A stretch of DNA of 64,000 nucleotides, from assembly GCA_023457715.1 (NCBI GenBank), contig JAEWKR010000092.1:12067-76066 (forward strand), read 5' to 3'. Position 1 is the first letter of the stretch; every line of letters starts with the position of its first letter. The position numbers and the translations under genes were made by a program. This document shows, in pieces, positions 59,928 to 64,000 of this stretch. A model generated the notes under the pieces. That model did not search any database and was not told the DNA's origin. It worked only from the letters and a program-made list of their open reading frames with translations. This DNA is from Verrucomicrobiota bacterium (GTDB lineage Bacteria; Verrucomicrobiota; Verrucomicrobiia; Opitutales; Opitutaceae).

Positions 59928-61107
59928 ACGCGAGGGTGGTGAAGGGGGAGGGGGTGGCGGTGGTCGCGGCGCGGGTTTCGCGCGTGTCGCTGGCGGTGCG
60001 GGCGGCGAGCACCTCGGCGATGTGCTCCTCCATCCGGGCGACATTGGCTTCCCAGGTGTTTTCCGCGGCCAGTTTGAGCCCACGGGCGATGCGCGCCCGG
60101 GACGGGCGGTCGACCTCGGCGGCGCAAAGTTCGACGAACTCCGCGTGCGACCGGGCGATCCGTGCGACCTTCCCGAAGTTGAGCTTCACCTCATCCAGTG
60201 CGGTCGAGACGACCGGCCGGCCCGCCGCCATATACTCGAGTGCCTTGGTCGGGTTGATGTACTCCGTGGCCTCGTTGAGCGCGAACGGCATGAGCGCGAC
60301 CGAAAAGCCCTTGGTGAGGGCGGGCAGCTGGGCATAGGTGCGGCCGCCGATCCAGTGGAGATTCGGGCGTTGCGGGAAGTCCGCCGGGTTCACCTTCGCG
60401 GTGGGCCCCACCATCACGATCTGCCAGTCGCTCCGCGCGTCGGCCAGGGCCGCCAGGAGGTCGTAGTCGATGCGTTCATCGATGACGCCAAAATAACCGA
60501 GCACCGGCGCCCCGTTGAAGGCCGCGATCTCCGGCGCAAGGGATTGTTCGGGGGACAGGGCCTGGCCGAAATGCGTGATATCCACGCCGGTGCCGAAGAA
60601 GTGCGTGTTCGCATTCAACGGCAGCCGCTTCTTGCGCATCTTCTGGCCGCCACAGAAAACGACGTCGGCCACTTTCAGGAGCTCGCGTTCGCGCTCGATC
60701 AGTTCCGGCGGCGCGCCGCGAAACTGGGACAATTCATCCATGCAGTCGTAGACGATCGCGACTTCGTCCAGGTGGCCGGCGTACGCGGTTACGGCCATCG
60801 GGTCGTAGAACCACAGCAGTGGATCCTCGAACTGACCGGCGAGCTCGTTGGTGAGCGCCGCCTTCAGCACCCGGCGGCGTTCGGCGTCGATGAACCCGGC
60901 ATCCTGCCAGCGCGTCGCCGGCAGGTGCATCTGCAGGACCGTGAGGTTGGGATGCGCTTCGGGACGCTTGAGTTCGATCTTACTCGCGGGCACGTCGCTG
61001 CAGTAGAGCTCCACGAAAAGGACCGGATGCCGCTTCGCAAAGCGGGAGAGGTACTGCTGGGGACGTTGCCAGACCCAATCCCACGACAAGTGGGAGAAAC
61101 AAATCAT
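59920..61107 (-). CDS. Glycosyltransferase, GT-B (GT4-like)
   Basis: 395 residues starting MICFSHLSWDWVWQRPQQYLSRFAKRHPVLFVE, a pattern of GT-B enzymes found beside glf. C-terminal donor part has ALMPFALNEATEYINPTKALEYMAAGRPVVSTALDEV, with the EX7E-like region. With glf it probably adds galactofuranose or a related sugar to a surface polymer. In-frame ATG 61254 would add 49 residues without family support. Confidence 0.88.
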   Translation of the reverse strand: MICFSHLSWDWVWQRPQQYLSRFAKRHPVLFVELYCSDVPASKIELKRPEAHPNLTVLQMHLPATRWQDAGFIDAERRRVLKAALTNELAGQFEDPLLWFYDPMAVTAYAGHLDEVAIVYDCMDELSQFRGAPPELIERERELLKVADVVFCGGQKMRKKRLPLNANTHFFGTGVDITHFGQALSPEQSLAPEIAAFNGAPVLGYFGVIDERIDYDLLAALADARSDWQIVMVGPTAKVNPADFPQRPNLHWIGGRTYAQLPALTKGFSVALMPFALNEATEYINPTKALEYMAAGRPVVSTALDEVKLNFGKVARIARSHAEFVELCAAEVDRPSRARIARGLKLAAENTWEANVARMEEHIAEVLAARTASDTRETRAATTATPSPFTTLAYV

Positions 61108-61530
61108 GGGCCGCGGTCCTGCCGGCGGCGAAGCCGGCGTGCCGTTCCGGGACCGGCCATTCACCGAGTTTCGACCGGCGTTTCGCCCCGGCAGAAGCAG
61201 GGCGTCACGGGAGGCAGGGGAATGGGGACGAAGAGGCCATGGCGGTTGCGACATAGGTACAAAGGTTGAAGGTTGAGCGGGCAGCGACACGGGCCACTGA
61301 CAGCTCAGGCCGAGCGACTTGCAGTGGTTCCATTTCCCGCGCGAGCTGACAGACCCGCATTCGGGAACTCCGTGCCTCCGGTCGTTTCCCCGGAACATTT
61401 CCGGCCCGTGGTGTGGTGTTCCGAGGTATGGCGCAGGGGGAACGCACTCCGCCGGGAATCTGTGGGCCCAAAGCTGATGGCGGAGCGTTCAATTACGCCC
61501 CGTGGCCGCGCTGCGCTTCACTCGTGCGCC
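61108..61530. other. 423-bp gap between UbiB-like and glycosyltransferase genes
   Basis: No gene is supported. Two heptamers near GAAGGTT occur at 61259-61275. CGGAACA (61391-61397) and TGTTCCG (61417-61423) are perfect inverted arms 19 bases apart and could be an operator for the glycosyltransferase-glf unit. The remainder shows nothing recognisable. Confidence 0.5.
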
Positions 61531-63204
61531 TCAGCGGTCGCTGATCCGTTTGCGCGTCTTGTAATCCTTCACGAGGATCGAAATCACCAGCCAGAAGGCG
61601 CACACCGCGGCGGCGATGAAGCACAGCATGGCGATCCCCGGGTATCCAAAGATCCGGAACGCGGTTTCCACGCGCATGAGCAACGCGGCCCCGATGATCA
61701 GCGCCGCCAGCACGAGTCCCGTCGTGATCCGGTTGGCGATCTTCTCCATCCCCTCCATCACGACCTTGGCGTCGAGCGACTTCACCTTCACCTCGAGCTC
61801 GGCATTGGTGATCGTGTCGAGAATTCGGTTCATCCGCCCGGGCAGCGACCCGACGAAGTCCTTCATCTCCATGACCGAGCTCATCAGGTTGCCCTTGGAG
61901 GTATCCTTTTTCATCCGCCGGACCATCAGCTCGTCCAGGTTCCGGCGAACGCACCCATTCGGATCGAAATCCGGGGCAAGGATACGACCGATCTCGTCCA
62001 GCTGGATCAGGGTCTTGCCGAGCAGGGTGAGCTCGCTGGGGACGATTAGCCCGGTATCGGCGGCGTTCTTGCTCAGCTCGAGCAGCGAACGGCCAACCTG
62101 CATCTGTTCGAGCCCCTGTTCACGCCGCTGGGCGATCAGCTTGCTCAGCTCCTTGCGAAAGGCCGGGGCGTCGAATTGATCCGTCTTCTCGGAGATCTGG
62201 ATCACCAGATCGGCGGCGGTGTCGCTGTTGCCGTCGCTCAGCGCGAACAGTAGCTTCAGCAGGTGGTCCTGCATCTGCGGCGCAACCCGGCCCACCATGC
62301 CGAGGTCGAGGAGGGCGATGCGCCCTTCCTCGGTCAGGAAGATGTTGCCGGGATGCGGATCGGCATGGAAGAGCCCGTCGATCAGCACCTGCTTCAGGTA
62401 GGCGCGGAAAAGCTCCTCGGCGAGCGGCTCGCCTTTGACCTCAATGCGGGCCAGGGGAGTCAGGGCCGTGATTTTCTGCCCGGTGATGTACTCCATCGTG
62501 AGCACGCTGCGGGTGGAGTAATCCTGCACCGGTTGCGGGACCTGGATCATCTGGAACTCCTGCAGGTTGCGACCCAGGGCCTCGAGGTTCTGGGCCTCCC
62601 GCTCGTAGTTGAGCTCGTTTTGTATGGTCAGACGAAACTCCTCGACCACCGAGCCGAACCGGTACCGCTTTCCGGCCTCGGTGTGATTGTCGAGCATCGT
62701 GGAAATCTGCTCCATCACTTCGAAGTCGTCCGCGATCTGGGCCTTGATATCGGGCCGCTGAATTTTGACCACCACGGGCCGTCCGTCCCGCAGGAGGGCG
62801 AAATGCACCTGCCCGAGGGACGCGGCTGCGATGGGTTTCTCGTCGAAACGGGAGAACGCCTTTGAAATGCGCACCCCGAGTTCCCGCTCGATGATCTCCT
62901 CGACCTGCTCGTAGGCGAAAGGCTTCACGTTGTCCTGGAGCCGCGCTAGCGCCCGGCGATATTCCTCCGGGAGGAGGTCGGGCCGCCCGGCCAGCACCTG
63001 GCCGAGCTTGACGTACGTCGGGCCCATCGCCTCCAGGTCATCCGCCAGCTGATCGGGATTGATCCGCCCCTTTTCCACGGGCTTTTCCGCGTGGAGGTCG
63101 TCGTCGTCGATCTTCATGCGCGCGACGAGGTCTGAACGGCCGTACCTCCAGAGCAGGGCGGTGATTTCGCGGTAGCGCTTCAGGTGGCGGGTGGAAAATT
63201 TCAT
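61531..63204 (-). CDS. UbiB/ABC1-family kinase-like protein
   Basis: 557 residues. Family motifs: YVKLGQVLAGRPDLLP (KxGQ), AAASLGQVHFA, VKIQRPDI, DGLFHADPHPGNIF, and LLDLGMVGRV (DFG-like). Two C-terminal membrane helices (about 495-550). UbiB proteins support ubiquinone or other isoprenoid lipid metabolism. ATG 63204 follows the family start; a longer reading into the repeat region is rejected. Confidence 0.93.
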   Translation of the reverse strand: MKFSTRHLKRYREITALLWRYGRSDLVARMKIDDDDLHAEKPVEKGRINPDQLADDLEAMGPTYVKLGQVLAGRPDLLPEEYRRALARLQDNVKPFAYEQVEEIIERELGVRISKAFSRFDEKPIAAASLGQVHFALLRDGRPVVVKIQRPDIKAQIADDFEVMEQISTMLDNHTEAGKRYRFGSVVEEFRLTIQNELNYEREAQNLEALGRNLQEFQMIQVPQPVQDYSTRSVLTMEYITGQKITALTPLARIEVKGEPLAEELFRAYLKQVLIDGLFHADPHPGNIFLTEEGRIALLDLGMVGRVAPQMQDHLLKLLFALSDGNSDTAADLVIQISEKTDQFDAPAFRKELSKLIAQRREQGLEQMQVGRSLLELSKNAADTGLIVPSELTLLGKTLIQLDEIGRILAPDFDPNGCVRRNLDELMVRRMKKDTSKGNLMSSVMEMKDFVGSLPGRMNRILDTITNAELEVKVKSLDAKVVMEGMEKIANRITTGLVLAALIIGAALLMRVETAFRIFGYPGIAMLCFIAAAVCAFWLVISILVKDYKTRKRISDR

Positions 63205-63287
63205 GGGGAGTGGTTCCCGGGGTATCGCCCGTGGATATCCCCCCGACAGTTTTGGGGTTCGGTGGTTCGGTTTATAGGAAGGTAGGA

Positions 63288-63411
63288 AGGGACGCAAAGG
63301 ACCAGAAGGACCTAAAGGACCGAAAGGACCTACGAGACCAAGTGACGAGGTCGCGGTGCGTCCTTTCCGTCCCTTAGGTCCTTCAGGTCCCTTTCGTCCC
63401 TTTTGTTCCTG
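63288..63411. repeat. Nonamer palindrome (AAGGACCNN) between divergent genes
   Basis: Five nonamers near AAGGACCTA (63288-63332) and six near GTCCCTTNN (63358-63411). Aligned antiparallel, five units pair in register; unit 3 of both arms is the same variant, GAAGGACCT. It lies between divergent genes, so it is not simply a terminator. Confidence 0.9.
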
Positions 63412-63477
63412 TCCGGGTGCTCGCCTGGGTTATTCGCCCAAGTCGCATTCTCGCGGAAGTGCGCTACGATATGCGCC

Positions 63478-63798
63478 ATGTTCTCCGCAGCGAAGGATAT
63501 GATGTCGAGCAAGGCGGCCAAGTCGTACGCCAACAACCTGATCGCGGCCTACGGGTCGGTGGAGGAACTGGCGATCGATTCGAAGCGCCGCCGCATCGAC
63601 GTGCGCGTGAACCTCAATGGAGAGGTGAGCCCCATCGGCGTTACCATCGAAAAGTATCAGCTGCTGCAGGAGGGGAGTCAGACCTTCCTCCAGGTGCTCG
63701 ACAGCTCCTGCACGCGTCCCTGGCTGCAGGCCGCCATGCGCGACCATCTCCATGGCCGCCGCTTCGAGGTCCCCAGCTGGGCCGCCGCCGCGCTCTGA
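63478..63798 (+). CDS. Small conserved-looking protein of unknown function
   Basis: 106 residues, no signal or membrane helix. Mixed helix then strands: SKAAKSYANNLIAAYGSVEELAIDSKRRRIDVRVNLNGE, then VTIEKYQLLQEGSQTFLQVLDSSCTRPWLQAAMRDHL. Family not recognised. The start at ATG 63478 avoids an upstream stretch made from the divergent repeat region. Coding periodicity and composition match real genes around it. Confidence 0.7.
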   Translation: MFSAAKDMMSSKAAKSYANNLIAAYGSVEELAIDSKRRRIDVRVNLNGEVSPIGVTIEKYQLLQEGSQTFLQVLDSSCTRPWLQAAMRDHLHGRRFEVPSWAAAAL

Positions 63799-63814
63799 GC
63801 AAGCCATCGATCGG

Positions 63815-63997
63815 AATCCAGGTCGAACATCGAACATCGAACCTGAATACCGATTTTGCCACAGAGGTCACAGAGGCCCAACCAGAGCCGAGCCGGAGGC
63901 CGGCGCTGCGACTGTCTTGGGCGTCACGCGATGAACAGGTTTGTCCAAGGACCGAGCCTCCGTGTCCTCTGTGTCGGAGCTCTGTGCTCTCTGTGGC
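63815..63997. repeat. Palindromic arrays at the right edge (TCGAACA and CACAGAGG units)
   Basis: Three heptamers near TCGAACA (about 63823-63843) inside an imperfect palindrome (CCAGGTCGA near 63819, TCGAACCTG near 63838). Then GCCACAGAG (63858-63866) and CTCTGTGGC (63989-63997) are perfect 9-bp arms, each followed or preceded by CACAGAGG-type units. No gene is seen; the element may continue past the window. Confidence 0.75.
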
Positions 63998-64000
63998 TAC

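Noticed and set aside
59928..60083. Longer N-terminus for UDP-galactopyranose mutase
   Set aside because: It would be a Pro-rich reading of the glycosyltransferase 3' end; the FAD motif needs Met at 59927.

Overview
The window is high-GC chromosomal DNA from a Gram-negative, flagellated heterotroph. The L-ring and P-ring genes (flgH, flgI), a TonB-dependent receptor and lipoproteins show an outer membrane. The mix of a complete peritrichous-type flagellar locus, an alpha-xylosidase of YicI type, a TonB receptor with an LSPF-type N-terminal motif, and intergenic repeats reading TGRDACAT points to Verrucomicrobiota, most likely Opitutaceae. That placement is inference; no rRNA gene is present.

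Region 1 (1-29,480) is one long flagellar locus read entirely on the + strand. It runs fliG (3' end), fliH, fliI, fliJ, a motE-like gene, fliK, flgD, a short flgE, fliL, fliM, fliN, fliO, fliP, fliQ, fliR, then flhB, flhA, a small gene, a degenerate flhF, a small membrane gene, fliA, motA, motB and a small Cys-containing gene. After a repeat-filled gap come flgF, flgG, flgA, flgH, flgI, flgJ (rod-binding part only), flgN, flgK, flgL, fliW, csrA and flagellin, closed by a strong intrinsic terminator. Many neighbours overlap by 4-32 bp. This supplies motor, export gate, rod, hook, junction and filament, with FliA for late genes and CsrA-FliW for flagellin feedback. fliF, fliE, flgB, flgC, fliD, fliS and flgM are not in the window. 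Two sigma-54-like boxes lie just before flhB and flgF.

Region 2 (29,500-44,500) is carbohydrate uptake and breakdown: an M49-like metallopeptidase-family protein, then a minus-strand LacI regulator, lipoprotein and GH31 alpha-xylosidase, divergent from a TonB receptor, a VCBS/FG-GAP lipoprotein, a TPR protein and a DUF5060-type glycoside hydrolase. A LacI-type palindrome sits in the divergent promoter.

Region 3 (44,488-53,540) holds a GreA/GreB-like factor, a ParA ATPase operon with two uncharacterised partners, a beta-barrel-like protein, an MFS transporter, a TMTC-like membrane TPR protein and a single-domain response regulator. Region 4 (53,600-64,000) is mostly minus strand: a GH1-RmlD fusion, a GH2 enzyme, UDP-galactopyranose mutase with a glycosyltransferase, a UbiB-family kinase-like protein and a small unknown gene.

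The most unusual layer is not genes. At about fifteen intergenic places there are arrays of degenerate 6-, 7-, 8- or 9-bp units. Many are built as palindromes, a purine-rich arm followed by a pyrimidine-rich complementary arm. Unit sequence differs from locus to locus, while the two arms of one locus share the same unit and sometimes the same variant unit in register. This looks like a locally generated, arm-homogenised repeat class; I know of no description of it in this group.
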